64,000 nt of DNA, taken from the NCBI GenBank assembly GCA_037013495.1, contig CM072811.1, positions 52,175,452 through 52,239,451 of the forward strand, written 5' to 3'. This DNA is from Hippophae tibetana. Lineage: Eukaryota; Streptophyta; Magnoliopsida; Rosales; Elaeagnaceae. The notes beneath the pieces were generated by a model. That model was not told where the DNA came from. It did no database searches and saw nothing but the letters and a program-made list of their open reading frames with translations. Numbering within the stretch: position 1 is the stretch's first letter; each line of letters starts with the position of its first letter. The position numbers were made by a program, and so were the translations under genes. Positions 1 to 13,235 of this stretch are shown here, piece by piece.

Positions 1-1300
1 CCTCTGTAACAATGAAGTGGCATAGTAGCATTCGCCTAGCGACCTGAGAGTCGAGACATGAACACCAAGACCTTTAGGTCAAAGTAAACAATCTGGGTCA
101 CATATGCATACAAGACCTAATCAAGTAACTCTTATATGACGACTTAATTATGCAATGTTTATATGATAATCAGGTAGCACTTAAATGACGGCCTGATTTT
201 ATAGTTAATAACGAAATTCGAGGAGAGCCGAAAAGGTTTAACCCTTCAAACTCGAATTAATAATAAAAATACTCTTAACAACTTGATAACCTCACAAATA
301 GGGAAGTTAATATAACATTTGGTATTATATAAATATGCGGTACGCTACCTAACGACCTATATCGCATTGCCATAGGATAAACCACCTATTTTCATGCCCT
401 GAGACATGTTAAATAAAGTTAAGAGGAAGAAATTACTTAATGTGAATATAAGTCGTTTAAATCTCGACCTAAAAATAGAGAATATACTCGTTATCCCTTT
501 GACATCGTTAAACAAATGAACTAAAAATAGACTAAGTATTTTTTTTAAACGGATAGACAACGGAATAATAGGAAAACACTTAACGGATTGAAATTCTCTG
601 AAAATAAATTTAAGTTAAAATGTATAATAAAAATAAATTTCTTTACTACTGATAAAGTGAACGGAAAGTTGAAAGGTTTAACTAAAAAATAAAATTATTT
701 AAAGGAATATTATTTGTAGTTAAATAAATTTGAGACTAATATTGTATCGCCTGAGTGACCGTTATTTACATAGATATGTTGAATCGATTAATGTGGGTTA
801 TTTAAATTAAAATAGATGACCATATATTATTCCCTTGACTTCTCAAAATCAAGAGAATATGAGAGTTAATGTTTGATATTAAATATGTAAGAGACATACG
901 ACCTAATAGGTACAGGTATCCTGCTAGGATATAGCAAGGATATGGAACTGGCTTAACAAAAGGTCTAGGTCCAACGAGCTTGTTAAAGCGCAAAACACAG
1001 TCAACAAAAATACTTCGCCACAAATTGTGAGATCTTGGATGTCAAGACTTGGTGAAAATTGTGATATCTCAACGTCATTAGGGTCCTTCCTCTCTATGAG
1101 TGACCTGCATATAACAACCTTCATTTTTACGTGTAACGTTTTTAACGATCTACTTCCTATTTAAACTAATTCGTGTACAATTTTACTACGTATGTAACCA
1201 TGTAGACAGGTCGCTTATACGTACCTCGTCACATACATGGGATGTCATACATATATATACCCTTTAAATGAGTAGAATAATGGATCTATTAATTTGTTCA
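1..1300. other. Unclassified intergenic block, less AT-rich than what follows
   Basis: No gene was recognised. The block has a more mixed base composition than the very AT-rich DNA after 1300. On the minus strand, two overlapping open stretches (about 1124-924 and 1023-802) give protein-like but unrecognised residues, including SPSLDIQDLTICG. That pattern would fit an old, decayed coding element running leftward. I see no terminal repeats, polyprotein motif or splice pattern that would name a family. It could be the edge of a retroelement that begins outside the window. Confidence 0.3.
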
Positions 1301-2253
1301 TATTTTCACTTCTCTCTAAAAATCACTAGAATCCCTAACGAGAAAATTCTCTCCAAACAGATAGTATAAGTTATATAATTATTTAATTTAGATAATTTAG
1401 TCATGTAATTATTGAATTACATATTATAGATCTCTTAATTTTTAAAATTAAATACTTTAATTTTATAATTTTTAAATTTTATACTTATAATACCGTTATT
1501 TATGGAAATTAGGCAATACAAATCTTCATTTTTTTATATTTTAAATGAACTAAAAATATTTATTTTAATAAATTATATGTCTAAAAAGACTTTTTCTCAT
1601 GGTAATAGGATTAGTAGTACCAAACTTATAAATTCAAGAACTAAGGTACTCATTTTTCAAAAATTATAGAACTTTTAATGTCTAATTTAATAATTACGAG
1701 ATTAATATACCCGTTTGTTAATAATAATATAACATCCAAAACCTTTATATATATATATATATAAACATATATATTATTAATTCATTTATATATGTAATAT
1801 ACATATAGAAAACATATAAATATGCAAATACTATAAATTATATAAGATAATATGTTATCTATATTGGCCAAGCAGAATGACAAAATGGGACATGAATTTA
1901 TTATTTTAAAAATTTATTCTTAATAATATTATAAATATAGAACTTTTTGTTTTTGTTTATTAGACTAGCATATTATTTATTTAATTTTATAATTAAAAAA
2001 TCTTAATATTATTGAGATTTTATAATTAATACAAAGATTCTTAGTAAATTAAATTACTTATATATATTTGTATTTTCTTTGATAAGAGTGATATATCACC
2101 TGAGAACCAAAAACCTAGAAGCCACATTCTTTAAATAAGTTTATCTTTTAATGATCTTTGCTTTCTCTTTTTATCATCTCTTATTAATATGCAATTTGGG
2201 TCTCTTAGTTTTGAAAGATTTATTATAGTATTCTTGATTTGTATTACTATATT
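1301..2253. other. AT-rich intergenic spacer
   Basis: Very AT-rich DNA with a short TA-rich microsatellite near 1748-1765. No reading frame of note, RNA gene or terminal repeat was seen. Confidence 0.6.
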
Positions 2254-3083
2254 TGTTGAGAGAGATTTAGGTGTATTTAAGGTTTGATTTTGAGTGATTT
2301 TTGGATATTGATGTTTGTACTATTGATATAATTATTAGTAGATTTTTTTTGTGTATCATCGCCGATAAAATAGATTGTTCACATTAAAAGGTTAAAATAC
2401 TTAAATTTTTTTGTGATATTTATTTTCTTGTTATATGTTATTTTGGCATAACCTATTAATATTTATTTTTCCAAATTAGTTATTGGATTTGGCTTTTATA
2501 TTCACCAATTTATAGCAAATTGGTATCAAAGTTTCATGTTCGTCTGTTATTTTTCTAGGAATAATCAAATTTGCTTATTTAGATTTTTTTGGTGAGTTTT
2601 TGATTATTTGATTTGTTTTTAAATTTTGGGGTTGTATTTTTGTTGACTTAATTTGGTTTTTTATTATGATAACAAAATATGAAATTGAGAAATTCAATAA
2701 CATAAATGATTTTTGTCTTTAACATTTGAATATGTAGGCTCTATTAGTTAAAAAAGTGCTTATTAAGACAATGAGGTATTTTGTTTGCAAAATTTGTTAT
2801 CTTATTTTTACTTTGTATTGTTACTTTTGTTAAGATAGATTTGTATGTATTTAAAGTTTAGTTTTGAGTGGATTGGTGTTTATACTTTTTTATTATTATT
2901 AATATATATTTTTCGTTGACTTGTCGTAAATGGATTATACTTTTTATATTGAAAAAATAAAACTATTTAAATCTTTATATGTTATTTATTTTTTTGTTTT
3001 ATATTATTATGATCTATTAATATTTATTTGTGTAATCCAAATTAGTTTCTTGATTTTGCTTCAACATTTTATTATTTATAACA
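2254..3083 (+). mobile_element. Candidate TRIM (short non-coding LTR element)
   Basis: Two direct repeats of similar length lie at about 2254-2517 and 2829-3083. Both open with TGTT(G/A)AGA and end in CA after a TTTATA(G/A)CA tail. Matching internal blocks include TTTTGAGTG and CTATTAATATTTATTT. Three bases after the left copy, TGGTATCAAAG at 2521-2531 matches the usual tRNA-iMet primer-binding site (TGGTATCAGAG) with one change. The roughly 310 bp between the repeats have no coding capacity. LTRs of about 260 bp, a PBS and a tiny non-coding core are the hallmarks of terminal-repeat retrotransposons in miniature. No target duplication is evident and the two LTRs have clearly diverged, so it is an old fossil copy. 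A chance pair of AT-rich repeats is the main alternative. Confidence 0.55.
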
Positions 3084-3190
3084 AACTTAAAGTAGTTTTT
3101 TTCTTTCTATCTTCACATTCCAACTTTTTAAAGATTTATTTGATAGATTTTAGATTTTTAATTTTTTCAAGAGATTTTTTGATTAGATAT

Positions 3191-3516
3191 ATTTGGTAAC
3201 AATTTTTTATTTTTCTTTTTTAAAAACTTACTATTAAATATGTGTTGATTCATGAATATTTTAAAAGAAGATTTTTGAATTAGTTTTTGAATTTCTATTT
3301 TTTTTTCATTTTCATGGAGCCTTTTTTTAAAGAGCAAATCAAATCTTATGAATTTTATATTTATAAGTATTTGAAAAAAATATTTAAAAGTATAAAATTT
3401 GTAAACAATAATAAAAAAATTCTTTATTTTTTTATTTTTCGAAAAAAATTAAAAATAATCCAAACAATTTGAAAATCATTTCCTTGAAAATCACTAAGTA
3501 AAATTTATTACCAAAT
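3191..3516. mobile_element. AT-rich MITE, copy A
   Basis: Imperfect terminal inverted repeats: ATTTGGTAACAATTTTTT on the left, and AAATTTATTACCAAAT on the right, which is its near reverse complement. The same internal order (TATTTATAAGTATTTGAAAAAAAT, then AAATTTGTAAA, then TTGAAAATCA(C/T)TAAGTAAAA) recurs in copy B at 13536-13888. This shows a dispersed family rather than random AT sequence. There is no coding capacity and the superfamily is not identifiable by eye. The short open frame inside it is composition-driven. Confidence 0.5.
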
Positions 3517-5145
3517 TTTTTGGTGATTATTTTTTTCAATAATCATAAACAACAAAACCAATTATTTAATTAAAAAAGACTTTAATTTATTTTATTTTTA
3601 TTTAATTGTATAACATAATTTCATATTTATACAAGGAATTTTATTTTTACCTTTATAAAAAAACATGTATTTTTTTTAATATTATATGAAAATAAATAAA
3701 TATTTATTTATGAATTAATCTTAAAAATTAAATTATATTAAATAATTAAATTATTTATGTATCAAAATAATTTACTTTCATGGAAACGTTGGGAAGAGAA
3801 TTTGCAAATTAAATGAAAATATTTACCTAGAGCTTTTATAATATGTTAAATGAAAATATTTCACATGCATATACTCGACAACCTAATATTTATTTTTACT
3901 CCTTCAATAAAAGTAAAAGTTGTCTGTGTTTCGGAAAACGAGTCTAACAAAAATAAAAGATTAATAATTTTATGAGTTATCTTTCATCGTATTAAAAAGA
4001 TATTTTAATCTTATTTTTAAAAGAGATAAGGAGGTTAATGTTGATAAAAATAAGATATATTAATTATTTTTTGAATTTATAATATTAATAAAGTTTTTGA
4101 TGTAATAATTAAATATATTTAATGAGTGTAAAATTATTATTTTAAAATTTTTCTTACTTTATACCATGACTCTTTTTATAATTCAATTTTGGAATCATTT
4201 TTCAATTATAATGCTAAAAGTATGAATATTTTTTGAAAATATTTTCTTCATTTTTTATAGATTTTTTTATAAATACACTCTATTATCTTAATAATTAAAA
4301 AATAAAATAAATTATAATATATTAATTATTATAACAATTTTAAATTATTTAAAACAATAAATGGTATGATAATTGGTATAATATAGTTAATTTTATTTTT
4401 AAGTTATTGATAGAATATATATAATTGATAAAAAAATTTTGAAAAAATTGAAAAATATAACAAAAAATGATGATGTTTAAAATTTTATAATTGAAAAAAT
4501 GACTCCAAAATTAAACCGAAAAAGAAGATAATGTTATAAAGAAAGAAAACCTTTTATAATAATAATTTTTTATCATTAAATATATTTTATTATTTTATTA
4601 AAAAATATTGTTGATAAAATAATATTATATTAATATATTTTATTTTTATTAACCTAATGACTCATAGTAAAAATAAATTTAGTAAAATATCCACTTAACA
4701 CACTTTAAAAAAACCACACACCGAAAAATAAAGTCGCACTTCCAAAAGTAATAAAGAAGGACGCGAGGTCAGTTTCAATATTGCAGCCATGAAATAATAG
4801 TAACTGAACGGTTAAGACATCAATCTTACATCTTTTTCACCCGTTCATTTTCATTCATTTCTTTTCTCGATAGGTCGGCTGGACTTAATTGATTAAAAAA
4901 TAAAATATTTTTTTGAAATAATTTTATAAACTATCACATTTTTAAGATATATACTTAAAATATATATTATTTTATAATAAATTAATTAAAAAGTTATAAC
5001 AATGATATGTAAATTAAATTATTATTATCATAATAACAATCCATTAGTAATCATTTTATTTAAAAATTATGATATTAAAATATAATTAATTATAAAAATA
5101 AAAAATATATTTTATAAATTATTATTATTATAAGAATATTGTTTG
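3517..5145. other. AT-rich intergenic spacer
   Basis: Mostly A/T homopolymer-rich DNA. A slightly less AT-rich patch at 4690-4870 has no recognisable gene or motif. Confidence 0.6.
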
Positions 5146-5149
5146 TACC

Positions 5150-5700
5150 ACACTTAACTCATCGGAGTCACAAGACATCTTGAAATATTCACGTAAGGTC
5201 AAGAAATATGACGTTAATGTTCAAGTTAGTTCCTCACTACACAAGACGACCTATTCCAGACACGTGTTTATTTTGCTATCCCCAACTCTCAAACCCAGGA
5301 CCAAGCCCTTAAGTAGACCTAGTCCAGATGGTACCAGCTTCAATGAATGTGACTAAAAGGAGTAGATCACAGGTTCGAAGTTGAGAAGACGCTAAAGAAA
5401 TATGTGCTAGGTTGGGGTTGCCCTGTTAGTATATAAACTAGCTCGAGTAACAACGTGGTAGTCCTAGGCACCCACGCAGATATCGTTAGCAAAAATGACA
5501 CATTTTTTATGTTTGTATTGCGCCTAGCCCAACGAAGGGTACAAGATATCTCGAAAATATTCACGTAGGGTCTAGGGGTAGGGTGTTGATACTCAAGCTA
5601 GTTCCTAACTAGATATGACGACCCTTTCTTGACACATATTTGTTTCACTCTCTCCAACTCTCAAACTTAAGACCTAACCCTTAAGTAGACATTGGGAAGC
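5150..5700. repeat. Two tandem copies of a dispersed repeat with intervening TATA-bearing spacer
   Basis: Copy 1 (about 5150-5325) and copy 2 (about 5515-5700) are direct repeats about 370 bp apart. Shared landmarks in order are CAAGA(C/T)ATCT, ATTCACGTA, CTAGTTCC or TTAGTTCC, GACAC(G/A)T, CAACTCTCAAAC and CCCTTAAGTAGAC. The spacer carries a TATA-like block, AGTATATAAACTAGC, at about 5428. A third copy lies at about 10330-10515 and a partial inverted copy at 11060-11150. The left pair abuts a gypsy gag fossil, so the family may derive from the non-coding part of that element, but this is inference. Confidence 0.55.
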
Positions 5701-6780
5701 AAATTGGTACCAATGCATTGGCTTGTTGCATGCGTAGTTAGTGGCAAATAATTTTACCAATGCATAATGTTTTTTACACTATTAAGAGGTAACTCAATAA
5801 AACACAGTGGCCATAACTATCTTAAAGTGAATAACATGGGCCACAAGGTCTTTTCCCCCTATAAGTGGGACATTTAAGGGTATAGAACTTAAGAGGTGGT
5901 GTCGTTAACTCAATGTCATCCGAAAAAGAGGATGCCGACGATTGGTTGTACAATTTTTTGATATCATTCCAAGGTCATAGTTTTCCCTGAAATTTAAGTT
6001 AATGATTCATCCTCGCTTCCATCTTATCTTTCATATCTCTAAGTTTTTCATCAAGTGCACTACTTGTATGATTAAGTAGTACATGACACCCCTCAGTTAT
6101 AACATTCCTCAAGCCTAGACGTCCTGGGAATTATTGGGGTGTATTTTGTGCCAAATGATGGCAGGTAGATAGAGTCGTGTATACAAGTTCTGGAATGGGG
6201 TTGCACATCGGAGCTACATGTATATGTTATTCCTAAATTATACCAGGCCAACACTAATGGAGATCTTGTGATGCATGCTTCGATCTTGATGGTCGACTTA
6301 CTCTTACTAGTAGGCTATCGGTATGAAATGAACTTTTAGTTTTTGAATAATTATCATGTAAACCTTGATCTAAGTTTCTTATTATCATCTTGAGACTTAG
6401 TGAATGCTTGATGTAGTTACATCACTTTTTTTAGACTGTCTAACATGACATCTTTTTCGCGGGATTTGCTTTCAGAATTGTAGCTAGTATAATTGGTGGT
6501 TCGTAGAACCGTCCTAGTTGACGACAAGTGGTGTAACTTATCATTGAGGTTGAACTTTTGGATTGGGTGAGTAGGATTGCTCGTTTATTTTAGATGAAAT
6601 TGTGGGATTGTCATAACGAGCGGAGTGAATTTCCCTACGACATGGGCTATTTCTCCATAGATGTAAGATGTATGGTCTCAAATGACAATTATGAATTAGA
6701 AAGATTTAAGGCCTCACCGTGGGCACTAATTGTTTTAAAAAGTGCTAGTATGTTAGAAGTTATAGTGAGATGTTAGAGAG
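5700..6780 (-). mobile_element. Ty3/gypsy gag-region fossil
   Basis: On the minus strand, a stretch predicted to form a charged coiled coil (about 6115-6000, with ALDEKLRDMKDKMEARMN) is followed by SFSDDIELTTPP. A short HVIHFKIVMAT stretch comes next. This is the order found at the start of many plant gypsy gag proteins: coiled coil, then a 'pFsdeI...P.kF..P.y.Gk.DP..Hv.hF' core. The copy is broken, with several breaks; no protease, RT or integrase region was seen nearby and no terminal repeats were delimited. The 6160-6780 part is less AT-rich and probably belongs to the same element, but shows no motif I can name. Confidence 0.45.
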
Positions 6781-9143
6781 AAGATAATACTCAGATCGTT
6801 TATTCATCTCATCAATAAGATATATATAAGTATATAAGAGGTAGTTGTTTTACATTACATTTATAAGTGCTTTGTTAAGGCATCATTATCGAACTAAACA
6901 TAACATTTTAACATTTTATAACGATAAACACTTTAGTAAAATCATATCGTTGTCCTAACACTTAGAGTCACTAGTGTTATATATATTTTCTACATGATAA
7001 AAAGTATATTATTTTCATGTCATGTTATATAATATGTTTAAATTATCTTAATAATAAAAAAAAAAAAATTTTTATTAATATTAATACTAATATATATTAT
7101 AAATTAAAAGGTATATGTACTAATCATTATTTTTTTCTCCTACTATGTTAAGAAGATGTATATCATAGAAAAGACATCTTCCCTGATTTCTATTAATTTT
7201 CTTATTCATATGTTTTCATGGGAAAGAATTAAGGTAACTTTTCCTAGAAAAAGTAAATAACAAATATGTGACTTTTCTACCTATAACGAGTTAATTTTTT
7301 ATTTTTTTTATAAATTATGATATAATTAAAATTTATGATAGATAATTATTAATTAAACTAATAAATTTTATTTTTTAATCTAGAATTAAATATTATATCA
7401 ATTATGATAGTACTATTTAGGATAAATTAAAATCTTATCGCTTTATTAGTTTACTAGTCTATGCTAGAGTTGCTTTTTCTGTTTTTAAGGATGTGAATAA
7501 ATAGGAGCGTTCCGGTGATAATAACACACTTATAACTTGAATATAAAGATAAATTGCCTTAATGATAATTTAAATATTAATTTTACAAAATTACTTTAAA
7601 ATTGAAATAAATATACATAAATGTTATAACAGACATTTTGCCTTAAGGTTCTCTGTAAGGCAAGCACCACTACATAACTATTAGAAACGCTAAAAACAAA
7701 ATTATGTCTTGTAGCTTTATCCCGTCGTACGTGAGTTTTTCTTCTTCTTCTTTTTTTGATTGATAAGCACCCGTGACCTACCACCAACTTTTATAATGCT
7801 AGACCATTTTAAGAGTAACTAAAAAACAAAGGCAACTTGCATATTATTATATAGTAAATTAGTATTATAATAACATATAAATTTATAATTATTTTTATAT
7901 CATTGTTAATTAAATTTTATTAAATATCAATTAAATGTATAAATAAATAAATTATTTTTTAAATCTATAACATAGGGCAGTTCAAAACTTAAAATACAAC
8001 AATTGTTTTGTGATTGCTTTAACATAATATAACTTGACCATAGACCATAGAAAGAACAAACATAATGGCTGCTTTAATAATGATTTAACAAATTACCAAA
8101 ACTCCATTTAATAAATGAATTTTGCAATTTGACAATATGATATCATATTATTGGCTTTAAAACCATACCCCACCCTTAAATTTCTGCCGTAAATATTGGT
8201 TGTTATTCATTAATTAATTCTTTTATTTCGTAATTGGGGTAAGTAGGTTCTTTTTCTTAAAAACGTTATTTGTATTATGACAAAAGAAAAATAAAATAAA
8301 ACTTTACGTATTAAACCTTCATTTTTTATAAAAATTACAACTATTTATATTCATATATAAATTATAATATATTACATGCAATATTTTTTTGATTAATAAG
8401 AGTAAATATCATATCCAAATCATATATTTTTTATAAACTTAAATTTAATATACTTTGAATTAAATTTAAAGTTTTTTAATCCGAATCTTATTAGTATAAT
8501 AAATCCAAACATAATTTGAATATAGTGAAATTTTTTTAGATTAAATAATATTTGTGTTTTGATCGAAATAAATTATAAAATCTAATAATTTGAATTTAAT
8601 TTAAATTTAAATGATTTAAGTAACTTTCAATTTAAATTTGATTAGACTATAAAATATGTAAATTTAATCCTATTAAAATTTGATATATTAGATCGAATTT
8701 ATTAATTTAATTAGATTAATGAAATTAATTACTCTTATTTATAATAGTAATAAATAATTTTAAAATTTGTAAAACAATTGTTAATGAATCATAATTAAGT
8801 TATTTTAACACTATCATATTTGTATTTGTATCGATTTTTTTTAAGGAGTACTAAAATTTAATTTTTTTATTAAATAAAGAAAATATTATAAAATTTTAAC
8901 TTGGTTTCATAATATAGTCCGGGTGAAAACTCATACCAAATGAAACACAGGTAAATCCTCACAGAAATCGTTTTAAAATAATTTTTTTAAACTAATTTTA
9001 TTGTTTTTGTGTCGACCTTGTCAAGAAAAAGAAAATAGTATGAGTGGATATTGGGACCTTGAAGTGACCCAAGAATTGGAAAAGTAATGAGATATGGATA
9101 AGGTTGTAATGATAATTAAAAGATGATAATTAAGTAAGTTATT
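6781..9143. other. AT-rich intergenic spacer
   Basis: No gene found. There is low-complexity A/T DNA with a CTT-rich patch near 7741-7755. Short open frames here have no recognisable product. Confidence 0.6.

Positions 9144-9210
<67 letters not shown>
9144..9210. repeat. (TAA)n microsatellite
   Basis: An uninterrupted run of about twenty TAA/ATA triplets. Confidence 0.9.
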
Positions 9211-10329
9211 GTAATGGGGTTTCAAGATTACTTTGGAGAATTAAACTAATAATGCATGTGCGCTATATATAATGGTTTGGGTGTTTTTAAAGATTGGAAC
9301 TATTTAGTATAAAGTAGATGGGAACAACATCACCTAAACTTGAACACTAGGATCATTATTTGTTTTCCTCTTCCTCAGCCAATTTGCTGATAAAACAAAT
9401 ATGTACTTTTTGCTCTGTAAGCACACTATTTTTAACTATATCCAATAAGACTTTTTGGACGAACTTTGGTCCCTCTATCAAAGTTCACACGACACGAGGC
9501 CGAAACGCTAGAACTATTAAATTCCTGCTAGCTCATAACCAAAGCCTTTGTATTTGAATGGGCTAGAACATGAAGGTCAATTATAACCTAACTAATTGGG
9601 CCCCAATGTTATTATGGCCCGAATTTAAATGAGGGCTTAAATCAGTTAAAATCTACCACGATTACTTGTGTGAAAATCTGGTGTTGTGTTATTTACGACA
9701 AAATGAATAAAAATATTATATTATTAATTTATCAATATATTTTAAATAAAATAAAAATATTAATTTATCAATAATATCATTATATTAGTGGTTAAATCCT
9801 AGAACTTAAATAATAAATCTTAAATTGATTAGATTTAAAGTTATTTTATTCGTTTTAATATATATATTTTTATTTTGTCTGTACTATATATTTTAATAAT
9901 TAAATATATATATATATTTTTGCTTATTATGTATCTTATTTTTATCATTTTCACTGTTACATATAAATACACGTTATATTAAATTTTTATTTTGAAAATT
10001 TGGATTAGATTAGTGTGTAGTCTGGACGTCGTGGTTATGTGAAAAAAAGAAGTTAATCCTCAATATTACAAGACTAACAAATATATATATGAAAATATTT
10101 TGATTTAGTATTAAATTATCATTTTTTTTATTTAGCTCTTCGTACTAAACCCCGTAAAAACCATGAAAATATTTCGTAGTAAAAAAATATTTCGTATAAT
10201 ATGAAAACAAAATTAACACTTCGTACTAAACCCCGTAAAAACTATGAAAATATTTTGATTTAAGATTAAAATATAAAAAATTTTTTGTTTTAATTTACTA
10301 CTCAAACTTTTTAATATTATTAATGTTTT
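9211..10329. other. Intergenic spacer with a short tandem duplication
   Basis: At 9360-9660 a less AT-rich patch includes GGGCCCCAATG and ATGGCCCG boxes, but no recognisable gene. At about 10139-10257 a unit of about 79 bp is duplicated in tandem: CTTCGTACTAAACCCCGTAA occurs at 10139 and again at 10218, each followed by AAA(C)(C/T)ATGAAAATATTT. The rest is AT-rich. Confidence 0.55.
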
Positions 10330-10789
<460 letters not shown>

Positions 10790-10806
<17 letters not shown>

Positions 10807-10925
10807 CTGGATTGTTTTTCCACCAAAGCAAGGGCCTCAATGCTTTCATTGAATTCCATTATTTTTCGGGTTGCTGAAAAACGCTTGACTTTATAAGGGT
10901 CACAAAGAGGAGAAAGCTTGTTGAC
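10790..10925 (-). other. Unidentified open stretch next to rpoC2 fragment
   Basis: Reading leftward from about 10925, some 45 codons stay open and look protein-like (for example FNESIEALALVEKQSS). This stretch ends as it runs into the rpoC2 similarity, in a different frame. It does not match the known rpoC2 sequence upstream of that block. It may be a fragment of another gene (nuclear or mitochondrial) joined to the plastid piece. Function unknown. Confidence 0.3.
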
Positions 10926-11059
10926 TTAATAGGGGCTATAATGAATCCGGGTATTTGGAGTTACAAATGTGTGACCGGTGCACATATTGTGTTTTCTGGC
11001 TTATGATTTTTGATATTAGGATCTAAAAATATTTAGTGATGCACGTACATGATAAGCTG

Positions 11060-11150
11060 GTATCAACAATAATTGGTCTAAATAACGTCCTATTTTTAAA
11101 CTTAATGTGAATATTTTGAGATATTTTGTACCATTCGTTGAGCTAGTAGT
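11060..11150 (-). repeat. Dispersed repeat, inverted partial copy 4
   Basis: The reverse complement reads CTAGCTCAACGAATGGTACA, then ATATCTCAAAATATTCAC, then GGACGTTA. This follows the first 90 or so bases of copies 1-3 at 5150, 5515 and 10330. Its orientation is opposite to copy 3, so the two bracket the rpoC2 fragment as an inverted pair about 820 bp apart end to end. Confidence 0.5.
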
Positions 11151-12615
11151 GGTAATAACAATTAATATTCAATTATCTTTTAATTTGATATTTCGATAAT
11201 ATTTTCGTTCAAATGAATATTTCATTCCATAAAATTAATTACATGACTAATAAATATAAATTAAAAATTATTAAAGAATATTTTTATCATTTTGTCATAA
11301 TCCAAGGAAAAACAAAATTTTGGAAAAATTAGTTTGATGAAGAAACACCACTCTTCCTCACACCCGACCCTCTAACACAATTTTTTTTTTTTAAAACATC
11401 CCAAAATCTTTCAAAGAGTGGCAGAAAGGAAACAGACGAGGGTAATGTAGGTTTCATTATATCTATATATATATATATATAATTGTTTAATTTAATTCGT
11501 TTATTTTTGTTTAAGATATTATGAGTTATATTAACATAAAAAAATGAATATATTTAATCTTATTATTATTAAAAATAAACATTTTAATCTTACAATTATT
11601 TAAATTATGCATTTTAGTCACATAATTAAAGTATATTTTTACATTAAAATTCTTTATTTTTATAAATTATAAGATTAAATTGATTAATTTATAAATGAAA
11701 AGATTAAATTTAAGGATTCACAAAATAAAGAGATACTTAGAGCCTTTTATCTAGGAAGTAAATGGGAGATAAAACTAAGAATTGAGATAGAAATGTTTTA
11801 TCTCAAACTTAAATCCTTCTCACCATGTGATGGGTTTTACATGGTTGGTTGAATTCATGCTGCATTCAGAAGGTATAGTTTTTATTTTTGATTTTTTTTA
11901 AATTGTTTTGAATTGGTTTCTCAAATATTTTTTGCTCCAAATTAATTTTATGGGAGAAAATGTTAATTTGGATGGAATTACTAACGAAATATTAAATTGA
12001 AACAGAATTAAATATTAATAGTATCAAATTAAAAAATAAATAGTAATAAATAAAAACAAAAATAATAATTTGAGTAGTAAATGTAAGATTGGTACAAATA
12101 TCAATATTTGAAAACAAGCTTATTCATATTTAGCCTTACCCATTTACAGTGATTCTTTGCATTTTTATTTCTATTTTGCGTTTGTCTTCTATGCAAACCG
12201 GGCATTTCTAGAATCTAAATCCAGACATTCTCATAAGTCATAATTTTTCTAAAATAATTAAAACATAAAAAAAAGCCACTTTGCTTATTTTCATGGGTTC
12301 CTGAAGGGGACTTATTACATCAAGGTCGCAATATTCTATCTCCACAAATTCTTTGAAACTCCGGTGGAGATGCCCACCCGCTGCTGGAAACAATTAGTGT
12401 AGGGATGGATATGTCATATCCAAACCCATCTCGTTCGGTCGATAACACTAGTACATATATACCCCTCTATTAATGGGTATGCATGGTTGGGTATATACAG
12501 ATTCAGGACCACACACATGTCAATTATCTATTCGAATGACCATTTATTTGCTTTACATGCAAATAAATGTATTTACTAAACATAGTTTATCAAATGATTG
12601 TTATCATATATGTAG
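11151..12615. other. Intergenic spacer upstream of the MIOX pseudogene
   Basis: AT-rich, with a (TA)n run at about 11465-11481. A less AT-rich patch at 12280-12480 is not recognised. I looked here for the missing first exon(s) of myo-inositol oxygenase and found none. Confidence 0.5.
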
Positions 12616-13199
12616 GGATTATAATGCAGAAAATGAGAGGCAAAAGACAGTGGAGGAGTTCTATATATAGGTTGTTGAACCACATTCACCAAACCTATGA
12701 GTATGTGAAGAAGATGAGAGAAGAGTATCAAAAGTTGGATAAGGTTGAAATGAGTATATGGGAATGTTGTGAGCTTCTTAAGGAAGTTGTTGATGATAGT
12801 GATCCTGAAGCTATTAGAAAAGATTATATTAATGAAGATTGGCTACACTTGACTGCTATCATCCATGATACTTTTTAAAATTAAAATTATTTGATTTATT
12901 TGCTCACGCCATCCGTGCCTCATTTTCGATTATTATCTCGGCTAAAAAGTTAATTCAATTTTAAGAATTAATAGAACGTTTGTGTTAAATTTTATTTTTA
13001 ATCAAAATTATTTAATAGTAATATTTATCGTGTTAAGTTTTATTATGATAGCATATATTTTCATTGTCTTTCCACACAAGATTAATGTCATCCCACATGC
13101 ACTAAGCTTTTGATGAATCCATTGTACACCATAAGGTATGGTTCTTAATTTCTTGTTATATTTGGAATGATGCATGTGACCAGCTACATTAATAAATGG

Positions 13200-13200
<1 letters not shown>

Positions 13201-13231
<31 letters not shown>
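13201..13231. repeat. (TA)n microsatellite
   Basis: About fifteen TA dinucleotides within the MIOX pseudogene span. Confidence 0.85.

Positions 13232-13235
<4 letters not shown>

Noticed and set aside
2930-3472. Two short open frames rich in Phe, Ile, Leu and Lys
   Set aside because: They are products of AT composition within the TRIM LTR and the MITE; there is no domain or conservation signal.
5366-5385. GGTTCGAAG as a tRNA B box
   Set aside because: No cloverleaf, A box or acceptor stem can be formed around it.
9144-9210. CRISPR-like or regulatory array
   Set aside because: It is a plain TAA microsatellite; CRISPR arrays are not expected in plant nuclear DNA and none was seen.
12567-12878. 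A 103-residue open frame that could be annotated as a small MIOX-like protein
   Set aside because: Its first 30 or so residues come from the intron-like sequence and the wrong frame before the frame break. It lacks the N-terminus and most catalytic regions of MIOX, so it is part of a pseudogene.
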